From positions 1-14,192 of the forward strand of contig JAGBTW010000013.1 in the NCBI GenBank assembly GCA_017631135.1: a stretch of 14,192 nucleotides of DNA, given 5' to 3'. Both the position numbers and the translations under genes were made by a program. Shown piece after piece: positions 1 through 7,385 of the stretch. Numbering within the stretch: the first letter of the stretch is position 1; every line of letters begins with the position of its first letter. Source of the stretch: Alistipes sp. GTDB lineage: Bacteria > Bacteroidota > Bacteroidia > Bacteroidales > Rikenellaceae. The notes below the pieces were generated by a model. The model did not search any database. It worked only from the letters and a program-made list of their open reading frames with translations, and was not told where the DNA came from.

Positions 1-858
1 CTTTGTGTCCTCGCTCTTCCAGTACTTCTCCCAGTCGGGTGTGAGATCCTTGGTTGCCGAGATGTAGCCGATGGGCGCGTCAAACCAAACGTAGAGCACC
101 TTGCCGTCAGCACCCTCCACAGGCACGGGAATACCCCAGTCGAGGTCGCGACTCACGGCGCGTGGCTGAAGACCAAGGTCGAGCCAGCTCTTGCACTGAC
201 CATATACGTTAGACTTCCACTCCTTGTGACCCTCCAATATCCACTCGCGCAAGAAGCCCTCATACTTGTCCAAGGGCAAGTACCAGTGCTTTGTCTCGCG
301 CTTTACGGGCACAGCACCCGACACGGCGCTCTTGGGGTTGATCAACTCGTCGGGAGAGAGCGTAGAGCCACACTTCTCGCACTGGTCGCCATACGCCTTC
401 TCGTTCTGGCAACGTGGACATGTACCTACGATGTAGCGGTCGGCAAGGAATGTCTTTGCCTCCTCGTCGTAGAACTGCTCCGATGTCTGCTCGATGAACT
501 TACCCTCGTCGTAGAGCTTGCGGAAGAACTCCGATGCTGTTACGCGGTGTGTGGGCGATGATGTGCGAGAATAGATGTCGAACGACATGCCGAGACGGCG
601 GAACGACTTCTCGATAATCTCGTGGTAGCGGTCAACAACCTGCTGGGGTGTTATACCCTCCTTCTTTGCCTTGATTGTGATGGGCACACCGTGCTCATCG
701 CTTCCGCACACAGAAATAACGTCGTGACCCTTCAAACGAAGGTAACGCGTATAAATGTCCGAGGGCACATAAACACCCGCCAAGTGACCGATGTGTACAG
801 GGCCATTTGCGTATGGAAGTGCCGAGGTGATAAGATAACGCTTGTACTCTTTGCTCAT
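1..858 (-). CDS. metG: Methionyl-tRNA synthetase, N-terminal part (runs off the left edge)
   Basis: Charges tRNA-Met with methionine in the cytoplasm, serving both initiator and elongator tRNAs. Only the first 286 codons lie in the window, and the frame is open to base 1. The start is the ATG at 858-856, giving a protein that begins [20 protein letters not shown]. The class I signature HIGH is at residues 22-25. The Rossmann-fold segment CGSDEHG follows at about 51-57. A zinc-knuckle insert carries CPRC (147-150) and CEKC (160-163), as in four-cysteine MetRS enzymes. The conserved methionine-pocket region with [10 protein letters not shown] is at about 256-265. The KMSKS loop, anticodon-binding domain and any C-terminal tRNA-binding domain lie outside the window. 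The gene is transcribed divergently from the YebC/IleRS operon, with a TACCTTTG promoter element about 90 bases upstream of the start. I see no frameshift. The identification is secure. Confidence 0.97.
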   Translation of the reverse strand, partial: MSKEYKRYLITSALPYANGPVHIGHLAGVYVPSDIYTRYLRLKGHDVISVCGSDEHGVPITIKAKKEGITPQQVVDRYHEIIEKSFRRLGMSFDIYSRTSSPTHRVTASEFFRKLYDEGKFIEQTSEQFYDEEAKTFLADRYIVGTCPRCQNEKAYGDQCEKCGSTLSPDELINPKSAVSGAVPVKRETKHWYLPLDKYEGFLREWILEGHKEWKSNVYGQCKSWLDLGLQPRAVSRDLDWGIPVPVEGADGKVLYVWFDAPIGYISATKDLTPDWEKYWKSEDTK

Positions 859-944
859 ATTATAGCTTAATGTTTCTTAATCTAAACTGCTGATGCTTGG
901 GTCATAAGCACACACTATGCTACGCCCCCGCGCATAATATGAAG

Positions 945-952
945 CAAAGGTA
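945..952 (-). promoter_or_regulatory. Putative metG promoter, -7 element
   Basis: On the minus strand the bases read TACCTTTG, an exact match to the Bacteroidota -7 consensus TAnnTTTG. The element lies 86 bases upstream of the metG start, implying a leader of about 80 bases. No good -33 TTTG/TTG is visible at the usual spacing, so the call rests on the -7 box and position. Confidence 0.5.
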
Positions 953-1015
953 ATAAAAATTACGTTACGATAGCCTCTTTCGCCCGAGTTTTTTTGAGAC
1001 TTAATCGACTAACAA

Positions 1016-1039
1016 GGCATTAAGAGGCTTAATTCTGCC
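1016..1039. repeat. Imperfect hairpin in the metG-yebC intergenic region
   Basis: GGCA (1016-1019) and TTAAG (1020-1024) can pair with CTTAA (1028-1032) and TGCC (1036-1039) around an AGG loop, leaving a TTC bulge. It lies upstream of both predicted promoter elements, so it may be a protein-binding dyad rather than part of either leader RNA. The function is unknown. Confidence 0.35.
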
Positions 1040-1073
1040 GCTGACTAACCTATATCACATTGTAAGAGAGGGG

Positions 1074-1104
1074 GTAGTGAGGAGTAGTGTGGGTAGTAGT
1101 GTGG
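1074..1104 (+). repeat. Short GT/AG-rich degenerate repeats
   Basis: Three consecutive related units, GTAGTGAGGA, GTAGTGTGG and GTAGTAGTGTGG, form a purine/G-T-rich tract on the plus strand. The units differ in length, so this is a degenerate tandem repeat rather than a clean microsatellite. It lies about 100 bases upstream of the yebC promoter element. A role as an operator is possible but unproven. Confidence 0.4.
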
Positions 1105-1201
1105 TTGCTACAACCTCGCAGAAGAGCGTTGAGGAGCGTTTTTGCGATCGTCGTAGATAGCTTTTGTCTGCAAAAATTTTCTCGTTCTTAATTTTTTTTA
1201 T

Positions 1202-1209
1202 TATCTTTG
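1202..1209 (+). promoter_or_regulatory. Putative promoter of the yebC-ileS operon, -7 element
   Basis: TATCTTTG matches the Bacteroidota -7 consensus TAnnTTTG and is preceded by a T-rich tract. The -33 position has only a weak TTTT (1177-1180). The start codon at 1269 lies 59 bases downstream, leaving an A/T-rich leader of roughly 50 bases with no strong Shine-Dalgarno sequence, as is usual for the phylum. Confidence 0.6.
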
Positions 1210-1268
1210 CGCGATTGTACTATTATATAAAGAGGTATAAAACAACTAAAATATAAAAATCTAATACT

Positions 1269-2003
1269 ATGGGAAGAGCATTTGAGTATCGCAAGGCGAG
1301 AAAAATGAAGCGCTGGGGACACATGGCGCGCGTATTTACAAAGATTGGTAAGGAGATCGAGATGGCCGTTAAGGCATCGGGTCCAGACCCCTCATCTAAC
1401 CTCCGTCTCCGACTCCTCATTCAGAACGCAAAGGCAGAGAACATGCCCAAGGAGAACGTGGAGCGTGCAATCAAGCGTGCAACAGACAAGGATGCTGCAG
1501 ACTACAAAGAGATGATCTACGAGGGTTACGGTCCTCACGGCATCGCTGTGTTGGTTGAGACAGCTACAGACAACACAAACCGCACCGTAGCCTCTGTGCG
1601 CATGTACTTCAACAAGTATGGTGGTACACTCGGTACATCAGGTTCTGTGGGCTTCATGTTCGAGCACAAGTGCGTATTTAAGTTCAAGCCTACCGAGGGC
1701 GTAGATCTCGAGGAGATGGAGCTCGAGATGATCGACTTCGGCGTGGATGAGTTCTACGCAGAGGAGGGTGAGGTAACAGTATACGCTGCTTACGAGTCAT
1801 TCGGTCAGATTCAGACATGGATCGAGGCAAAGGGCTACGAGCTTGTATCGGGTGAGTCAGTGCGCATACCTACCGACACCAAGGAGCTCACAGCGGAGGA
1901 GCGTGAGGCTGTAAACAAACTCATCGAGCACCTCGAGGAGGATGACGACGTTACCAACGTCTACACCACAATGGCCGAGTCTGACGACGAGGAGGAAGAG
2001 TAA
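1269..2003 (+). CDS. yebC: YebC/PmpR (TACO1-like) family protein
   Basis: A 244-residue cytoplasmic protein of the YebC family. The family was long annotated as a transcriptional regulator. More recent work on bacterial members, and on mitochondrial TACO1, points to a ribosome-associated role in relieving stalling at difficult sequences such as proline runs. The N-terminal helical domain is basic (GRAFEYRKARKMKRWGHMAR, then FTKIGKEI). The family block NAKAENMPKENVERAIKRA is at about residues 54-72, followed by YEGYGPHGIAVLVE and the NKYGGTLGTSGSVGFMF block. The length is typical. The C-terminus ends in a highly acidic tail (SDDEEEE) beyond the usual family end, which may be lineage-specific. 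The ATG at 1269 begins the conserved MGRAFEYRKA start seen in Bacteroidales homologues. IleRS begins 22 bases after the stop, so the two genes are probably co-transcribed, which fits a translation role. Confidence 0.93.
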   Translation: MGRAFEYRKARKMKRWGHMARVFTKIGKEIEMAVKASGPDPSSNLRLRLLIQNAKAENMPKENVERAIKRATDKDAADYKEMIYEGYGPHGIAVLVETATDNTNRTVASVRMYFNKYGGTLGTSGSVGFMFEHKCVFKFKPTEGVDLEEMELEMIDFGVDEFYAEEGEVTVYAAYESFGQIQTWIEAKGYELVSGESVRIPTDTKELTAEEREAVNKLIEHLEEDDDVTNVYTTMAESDDEEEE

Positions 2004-2025
2004 ACATTTCAATTAGCAATTAGTA

Positions 2026-5000
2026 ATGGCAAAGTTCAATGAATATAAGGGTCTCGACCTTGCGGGTGTTGCTGACGAGATGTTGGCACGCTGGACCAAG
2101 GATGACACCTTTCACAAGAGCATAACAACGCGTGAGGGTCACCCCACGTTCGTATTCTACGAGGGTCCCCCCTCGGCAAACGGCATGCCTGGCATCCACC
2201 ACGTCATGGCGCGAACAATCAAGGATGTATTCTGCCGCTACAAGACGCAGCAGGGTTACCTCGTACACCGCAAGGCGGGTTGGGACACACATGGTCTGCC
2301 CGTGGAGCTTGGTGTAGAGAAGAAGCTCGGCATCACAAAGGAGGATATTGGCAAGAAGATTACCATCGAGGAGTACAACAAGCAGTGCCGCGAGGCAGTG
2401 ATGGAGTTCACCGACGTGTGGGAGGACCTCACACGCAAGATGGGCTACTGGGTGAACATGGACGACCCATATATCACCTACGACAACAAATTTATTGAGA
2501 CCCTCTGGTGGCTCCTCAAGCAGCTCTACGAGAAGAACCTCCTCTACAAGGGCTACACCATTCAGCCCTACTCACCCGCAGCGGGTACTGGTCTCTCGAC
2601 ACACGAGCTCAACCAGCCAGGCTGCTACCGCGACGTTAAGGACACCACTTGCACCGCACAGTTCCGCATCCTCGACCCTAAGGAAGAGATGGAGGGCTGG
2701 GGCACTCCCGTGTTCCTCGCGTGGACAACAACACCGTGGACACTTCCATCAAACACAGCGCTCTGCGTGGGTCCCAAGTATGACTACGTAGCAGTACGCT
2801 CATATAACCCCTACACTGCGGAGAAGATTACCGCTGTAGTGGCAGAGCCTTTGCTCTACACCATCTTCAACAAGAAGGCTGAAGAGCTCAAGCTCGAGGA
2901 CTACAAAGCAGGTGACAAACTCATTCCATTTGAGGTAGTAGGCAAGTGGAAAGGTACAGAGCTCGAGGGCATGCGTTACGAGCAGCTCCTCCCATGGGTT
3001 AAGCCTGTCGAGGCTGACGAGAATGGCAACTGGAAGGAGGCCTCATCTAAAGCGTTCCGCGTAATATTGGGTGACTATGTAACCGTTGAGGATGGTACGG
3101 GTATCGTACACATCGCACCTACATTCGGTGCTGACGATGCCTTCGTAGCACGTCAGGCGGGCATACCTTCGCTCTTCATGATCAACAAGCGCGGCGAGAC
3201 ACGCCCCATGGTGGACTTCACGGGTAAGTTCTTCCTCACCGAGGAGCTCGACGAGAAGTTCGTTGCGGAGTGTGTGAATGGCGACTACAAAGAGTACGAG
3301 GGTCGCTTCGTTAAGAATGCTTACGACCCCCAGTACACTGTCGATGGCCGCTATGACGAGAAGGCTGCTGCAGCTGCCGAGAACCTCGACATCTACATCT
3401 CTATCCGCCTTAAGGAGACCAATAAGGTGTTCAAAATCGAGAAGCACACCCACAACTATCCTCACTGCTGGCGTACAGACAAGCCCGTGTTGTACTACCC
3501 CTTGGACTCATGGTTCATCCGTACAACAGCGCTTCGTGAGCGCATGATGGAGTTGAACAAGACCATCTACTGGAAGCCCGAGAGCACAGGTACAGGACGC
3601 TTCGGCAAGTGGCTCGAGAACATCAACGACTGGAACCTTTCGCGCTCACGCTTCTGGGGTACTCCACTCCCAATTTGGGCTACCGAGGACCGCACAGAGC
3701 TCAAGTGCATAGGCTCTGTAGAGGAGCTCATGGCAGAGATTGAGAAGGCTGTGGCTGCAGGCGTGATGACCGAGAACCCTTACAAGAACTTCAAGGTGGG
3801 AGATATGTCAAAGGAGAACTACTCTACCGAGAACATCGACCTTCACCGCCCCTATGTTGATAACATTGTATTGGTATCATCGAAGGGTGAGCCTATGCGT
3901 CGTGAGCCCGACCTCATCGACGTGTGGTTCGACTCGGGTGCTATGCCCTACGCACAGGTGCACTACCCCTTCGAGTGCAAGGAGGGCTTCGACCAGATAT
4001 ACCCCGCTGACTTCATCGCCGAGGGTGTTGACCAGACACGCGGTTGGTTCTACACGCTCCATGCTATCGCAACAATGTTGTTCGACTCTGTGGCGTTCAA
4101 GAACATCATCTCTAACGGCTTGGTGCTCGACAAGAACGGTAACAAGATGTCAAAGCGCCTCGGTAACGCCGTAGATCCATTCGAGGTATTGAAGAAGTAT
4201 GGTGCTGACGCAACACGTTGGTACATGATTTCTAACTCACAGCCTTGGGATAACCTCAAGTTTGACGTCGATGGCGTTGATGAGTGCCGCCGTAAGTTCT
4301 TCGGTACGCTCTACAACACCTACTCGTTCTTCGCGCTCTATGCCAACATCGATGGCTTCACAGGCAGCGAGGAGGAGGTACCCGTGGAGAAGCGTCCCGA
4401 GATTGACCGCTGGATACTCTCGGAGCTCAACTCTCTCATCCGCGATGTCACAGCATCGCTCGAGGAGTATGACCCCACACCTGCAGCACGTCGCATCGAC
4501 GCCTTCGTGAACGAGAACCTCTCTAACTGGTACGTTCGCTTGAACCGTAAGCGCTTCTGGGGTGGCTCAATGTGTGAGGATAAGCTCGCTGCATACCAGA
4601 CACTCTACACATGTTTGGAGACTGTGGCTATGCTTGCTGCGCCTATCGCACCCTTCATCACCGACCGCATCTTTGTTGACCTTAACGCCGCAAGTGGTCG
4701 CCACACAGAGTCGTCTGTACACCTTGCAGAGTACCCCAAGTGCAACGAGGCACTCATCAACCGCGAGCTCGAGGCGCGCACAGAGCTCTCACAGCGCGTG
4801 TCGTCTATGGTTCTCGCATTGCGCCGCAAGGTGAATATCAATGTGCGTAAGCCACTCTCGAAGATTATCATCCCCGTGTTGGACAAGGAGATGGCTGCAC
4901 GCATCGAGGCTGTTCGCGCGCTCATCATGAACGAGGTGAACATCAAGGATGTTGAGCTTATCACAGATACAACAGGCATCATCACCAAGCGTATCAAGCT

Positions 5001-5511
5001 CAACTTTAAGCACTTCTGCCAGCGCTATGCGCCTCATGCAAAGGCTATGTCGGCACTTATCGCGCAGTTCACACAGGAGCAGATTGCCGCTATCGAGGCT
5101 AACGAGGAGACAACACTCGAGCTCAATGGCGAGCAGATTGTGGTTACTGCAGCCGACTTCGACATCACATCGGAGGATATGCCAGGCTGGTTGGTAGCAT
5201 CGGAGGGTAAGCTCACCGTGGCACTCGACATCACCATCACCGACGAGTTGCGCCGCGAGGGTGTTGCCCGCGAGCTTGTAAACCGCATCCAGAACATCCG
5301 TAAGGAGTCAGGCTTCGAGGTTACCGACAAGATTAGCGTCGAGATTGAGGCTAACGAGCTCACCGCTCCCGCAGTGGAGAGCTTCGCACAGTACATCGCA
5401 CAGCAGACACTTGCCGTGGATGTTAAGGCTGTTGCCGCTCCCGCAGGTAGCTTCGTTGTGGACTCTGACATCGACGAGGTAGCCCTCAAGATTGCTGTTA
5501 CAAAGGCGTAA
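2026..5511 (+). CDS. ileS: Isoleucyl-tRNA synthetase, type 2 (eukaryote-like), with GxHH signature
   Basis: Charges tRNA-Ile with isoleucine in the cytoplasm. At 1161 residues it has the length of the type-2 (eukaryote-like) IleRS branch, longer than the roughly 930-residue type-1 enzymes. The adenylation signature, normally HxGH, reads GIHH at residues 56-59 within PPSANGMPGIHHVMARTIKD. WDTHGLPVELG follows at about 86-96. The CP1 editing domain has the threonine-rich TTTPWT (234-239) and GTGIVHIAP (357-365) with the acidic pair D370-D371. DVWFDSGAMP precedes the KMSKS loop, which reads KMSKR (707-711), as in many type-2 enzymes. An anticodon-binding and type-2 C-terminal region completes the protein. 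Type-2 enzymes are generally tolerant of mupirocin, and the GxHH variant has been reported to raise that further. The gene follows the YebC gene by 22 bases and ends at a strong terminator. The frame is intact on both sides of the altered motif. Confidence 0.97.
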   Translation: MAKFNEYKGLDLAGVADEMLARWTKDDTFHKSITTREGHPTFVFYEGPPSANGMPGIHHVMARTIKDVFCRYKTQQGYLVHRKAGWDTHGLPVELGVEKKLGITKEDIGKKITIEEYNKQCREAVMEFTDVWEDLTRKMGYWVNMDDPYITYDNKFIETLWWLLKQLYEKNLLYKGYTIQPYSPAAGTGLSTHELNQPGCYRDVKDTTCTAQFRILDPKEEMEGWGTPVFLAWTTTPWTLPSNTALCVGPKYDYVAVRSYNPYTAEKITAVVAEPLLYTIFNKKAEELKLEDYKAGDKLIPFEVVGKWKGTELEGMRYEQLLPWVKPVEADENGNWKEASSKAFRVILGDYVTVEDGTGIVHIAPTFGADDAFVARQAGIPSLFMINKRGETRPMVDFTGKFFLTEELDEKFVAECVNGDYKEYEGRFVKNAYDPQYTVDGRYDEKAAAAAENLDIYISIRLKETNKVFKIEKHTHNYPHCWRTDKPVLYYPLDSWFIRTTALRERMMELNKTIYWKPESTGTGRFGKWLENINDWNLSRSRFWGTPLPIWATEDRTELKCIGSVEELMAEIEKAVAAGVMTENPYKNFKVGDMSKENYSTENIDLHRPYVDNIVLVSSKGEPMRREPDLIDVWFDSGAMPYAQVHYPFECKEGFDQIYPADFIAEGVDQTRGWFYTLHAIATMLFDSVAFKNIISNGLVLDKNGNKMSKRLGNAVDPFEVLKKYGADATRWYMISNSQPWDNLKFDVDGVDECRRKFFGTLYNTYSFFALYANIDGFTGSEEEVPVEKRPEIDRWILSELNSLIRDVTASLEEYDPTPAARRIDAFVNENLSNWYVRLNRKRFWGGSMCEDKLAAYQTLYTCLETVAMLAAPIAPFITDRIFVDLNAASGRHTESSVHLAEYPKCNEALINRELEARTELSQRVSSMVLALRRKVNINVRKPLSKIIIPVLDKEMAARIEAVRALIMNEVNIKDVELITDTTGIITKRIKLNFKHFCQRYAPHAKAMSALIAQFTQEQIAAIEANEETTLELNGEQIVVTAADFDITSEDMPGWLVASEGKLTVALDITITDELRREGVARELVNRIQNIRKESGFEVTDKISVEIEANELTAPAVESFAQYIAQQTLAVDVKAVAAPAGSFVVDSDIDEVALKIAVTKA

Positions 5512-5534
5512 TAGCCCGATATAACACTTTTCAT

Positions 5535-5567
5535 GAGTGCAGTCCATTAGGCTGCACTCTTTTTTTT
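5535..5567 (+). terminator. Intrinsic terminator after ileS
   Basis: GAGTGCAG (5535-5542) pairs perfectly with CTGCACTC (5552-5559) and is followed directly by eight T residues (5560-5567). An inner CC/GG pair can extend the stem past one unpaired T. It lies 23 bases beyond the ileS stop and ends the yebC-ileS transcript. Confidence 0.92.
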
Positions 5568-5605
5568 GTAGCTGCTGCGGAAAGGGTCTAAAGGGGGAGG
5601 AAGAG

Positions 5606-5679
5606 TTCTAAAGGGTTCTGAAAGGTTCTAAAGTGGTTTTAATAAATCACCCTTCTAACCATCTGAACCCTTAAAACTC
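5606..5679. repeat. Degenerate decamer repeats in an inverted arrangement
   Basis: Three adjacent decamer-like units read TTCTAAAGGG (5606-5615), TTCTGAAAGG (5616-5625) and TTCTAAAGTGG (5626-5636). A related outlying copy, GTCTAAAGGG, starts near 5586. After a short A/T spacer, the reverse complement of about 5650-5679 gives TTTTAAGGG, TTCAGATGG and TTAGAAGGG, the same kind of units in the opposite orientation. The two arms can therefore fold into a long imperfect hairpin of about 75 bases. It sits between two convergent terminators, outside any gene. Confidence 0.55.
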
Positions 5680-5695
5680 CTTCGCTCTTTCAAAT

Positions 5696-5728
5696 AAAAA
5701 AAGAGGCTGTTGCAGCGCAACAACCCCT
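5696..5728 (-). terminator. Intrinsic terminator after the MFS permease gene
   Basis: Read on the minus strand, AGGGGTTGTTGC pairs over all 12 positions, with two G-U wobbles, with GCAACAGCCTCT around a three-base GCT loop. Seven T residues overlap and follow the 3' arm (bases 5702-5696). It begins 23 bases past the permease stop. With the ileS terminator it forms a back-to-back pair separating the convergent transcripts. Confidence 0.9.
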
Positions 5729-5750
5729 AATATATCAGCGTGTTATACGC

Positions 5751-7334
5751 TTACTCTGTTTTGATGTCCTTGTTCACATTCTTTGAGCCAATCAAGGCGT
5801 AGTAGAGCAAGTAGCCGAGGCATGCGAAGATGAGCCAGTATGAGCCGAGGTAGCTTGTGTAGTCCACCAAGATGCCCTGCAAGAAGGGGATGATACCACC
5901 ACCACATACCAACGCCATGAAGATGCCCGATGCGGCAGCTGTATACTTGCCCAAGCCCTCTGCTGCGAGGTTGAAGATGCCACCCCACATCACTGATGTG
6001 CACAAGCCACACAAGAAGAGTATGGCGATGCCCATGGGCACTGCACCCTCGATGAAGGGAACGCTGATAACAGCGCTCTCGGGTGTGTAGATGAATGCTG
6101 CAACGAGAGCCATGGCGAGTGCGCTCACGGCTGTGAGCATAGCCTTGCTCGACACGCGACCACCGATAGCACCACCGATAAGACGACCAATCATCATCAA
6201 GAACCAGTAGATGCCAACGAGTGTGCCTGCGGTGCTTGCCGACATGCCACGACCAGCCTTCGCCTTGCCTGTAACAACATCCTTTGCCTTCTCGTATGCC
6301 TTCTCGCTGATGGGCTCTGCCTCTGCGACCTCTGCGTTTGCTTCTGTCTCCTCAACGGCGATTGTAGCGATGTATGCCTCGGACTTTGTAGCCTCGATAG
6401 CTGTCACATCAACCTCCTCAACAGCGACAACAGCGGGCTCTGCAGCCTCGGCCTCTGAAAGTTTTGTAGCCTCTACAACCTCTGCTATGATATCCTCTGC
6501 AACAACCTCCACGGCGGTCTGCGCCTCATAGTCGGCGATTGTCTTCTCGGCCTGCTCCACGGTAGGAGTTGTCATGTAGAGGTTTGCGATGTTGGGAATA
6601 CCCACCTCGATACCTACATAGAAGAAGATAGCCACAGCGCCCAATACGAAGTGGCGGAATGACAATGGGCTATACTTATCCTTTGCCTTGTTGCCAGTCT
6701 TGCGTGCTGCCTTCTCCTCGGCAGTCTCCATGTGGGGCTCGGGAATCTTTGTGAGCACGATGATGACGAATGCCAACGCAAAGATAGCCATTGCAATGAT
6801 CATTGCGGGTGCTGCGTCGCTCACGGATGCCACCTCTACATTACCCCCGATGAGGTAACCGAGGAGGATGGGGGCGAGGGTGCCACCCACAGAGTTGAGC
6901 GAGCCACCGAGCTGAATGAGCTGGTTACCCTTGTTTCCACCACCACCGAGGGTGTTGAGCATGGGATTAACGACGATGTTCAAAAGACACATCGAGAAGC
7001 CTGCAACGAAAGCACCTGTAACATATACGGGGAACGACTCAGCATATCCAGAGAGGAACTGAATGCCCACGCCGATGAAGCCTACGGTAACGGCGAGGAG
7101 CGATGTGAATTTGTAGCCCTTACGACGGAGGATGATACCCGCGGGGATACCCATACAAGCGTATGCGATGAAGTTTGCGAGCGTGCCGAGCTGTGCCATG
7201 GCGGGTGTTGCGCCAAACTGGTTCTGCACAATCACGCCCATTGAGCCTGCGAAGTTAGTGACAAATGCAATCATAAAGAAGAGTGCAAACATCACGATGA
7301 TAGGCAGGATAAAGTTTTTCTTTTGTGTACTCAT
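5751..7334 (-). CDS. FHS/FucP-type MFS sugar permease with an acidic loop insertion
   Basis: An inner-membrane proton-coupled permease of the major facilitator superfamily, closest in character to the fucose-glucose-galactose:H+ symporter (FucP) group. The substrate cannot be read from the sequence. It has 527 residues against about 430 for the usual family member. The N-terminal six-helix half spans about 10-195 and includes VVNPMLNTLGGGGNKGN (121-137). A positively charged cytoplasmic linker covers about 200-225. The C-terminal half includes WGGIFNLAAEGLGKYTAAAS (450-469). The extra length is an Ala/Glu/Val/Thr-rich acidic stretch at about 256-362, between helices 7 and 8, predicted to face the periplasm. 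The gene lies 51 bases downstream of the prenyl synthase on the same strand, so the two are probably co-transcribed. It ends at a strong terminator. The family call is firm; the sugar specificity is open. Confidence 0.88.
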   Translation of the reverse strand: MSTQKKNFILPIIVMFALFFMIAFVTNFAGSMGVIVQNQFGATPAMAQLGTLANFIAYACMGIPAGIILRRKGYKFTSLLAVTVGFIGVGIQFLSGYAESFPVYVTGAFVAGFSMCLLNIVVNPMLNTLGGGGNKGNQLIQLGGSLNSVGGTLAPILLGYLIGGNVEVASVSDAAPAMIIAMAIFALAFVIIVLTKIPEPHMETAEEKAARKTGNKAKDKYSPLSFRHFVLGAVAIFFYVGIEVGIPNIANLYMTTPTVEQAEKTIADYEAQTAVEVVAEDIIAEVVEATKLSEAEAAEPAVVAVEEVDVTAIEATKSEAYIATIAVEETEANAEVAEAEPISEKAYEKAKDVVTGKAKAGRGMSASTAGTLVGIYWFLMMIGRLIGGAIGGRVSSKAMLTAVSALAMALVAAFIYTPESAVISVPFIEGAVPMGIAILFLCGLCTSVMWGGIFNLAAEGLGKYTAAASGIFMALVCGGGIIPFLQGILVDYTSYLGSYWLIFACLGYLLYYALIGSKNVNKDIKTE

Positions 7335-7385
7335 AGTTTTATTCTATTAGATTGTTTTTCAAATGTTTATGCTGATATGTGTGGC

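Larger units (their letters stand above)
859..1268. other. Non-coding divergent promoter region between metG and the yebC gene
   Basis: These 410 bases hold no credible ORF. They contain a promoter element for each flanking gene (945-952 minus, 1202-1209 plus), a hairpin at 1016-1039, a run of GTAGTG-type repeats at 1074-1104, and a small perfect hairpin GGTTG-CTA-CAACC at 1103-1115. The heptamer GAGCGTT occurs twice, near 1124 and 1134. The stretch between the two promoter elements is about 250 bases, long for such a divergent pair, and could hold regulatory sites or a small RNA. I see no recognisable riboswitch or RNA family. Confidence 0.6.

Noticed and set aside
226..870. Plus-strand ORFs of 111 and 82 codons at the left edge
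   Set aside because: Both lie opposite metG, whose minus-strand frame is open to the edge and carries HIGH and the zinc-knuckle cysteines.
859..944. A T-box or riboswitch leader before metG
   Set aside because: The leader of about 80 bases has no T-box-like stem, specifier loop or terminator/antiterminator pair, and T-boxes are not typical of this phylum.
1074..1104. GTAGTG repeats as a CRISPR array
   Set aside because: The units are about 10 bases, degenerate and have no spacers, and there are no cas genes.
2191..2202. GIHH in IleRS as a sequencing or frameshift error
   Set aside because: The frame is intact and conserved on both sides, and the four codons GGC ATC CAC CAC would need several separate errors to arise from an HxGH motif.
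5034..5534. A 166-codon minus-strand ORF over the end of ileS
   Set aside because: It is Ser/Ala-rich and low in complexity, the mirror of ileS codons. It also overlaps the ileS terminator.
6732..7244. A 170-codon plus-strand ORF opposite the MFS permease
   Set aside because: Cys/His/Glu-rich shadow of a membrane-protein gene; the minus-strand permease is clearly the real gene.
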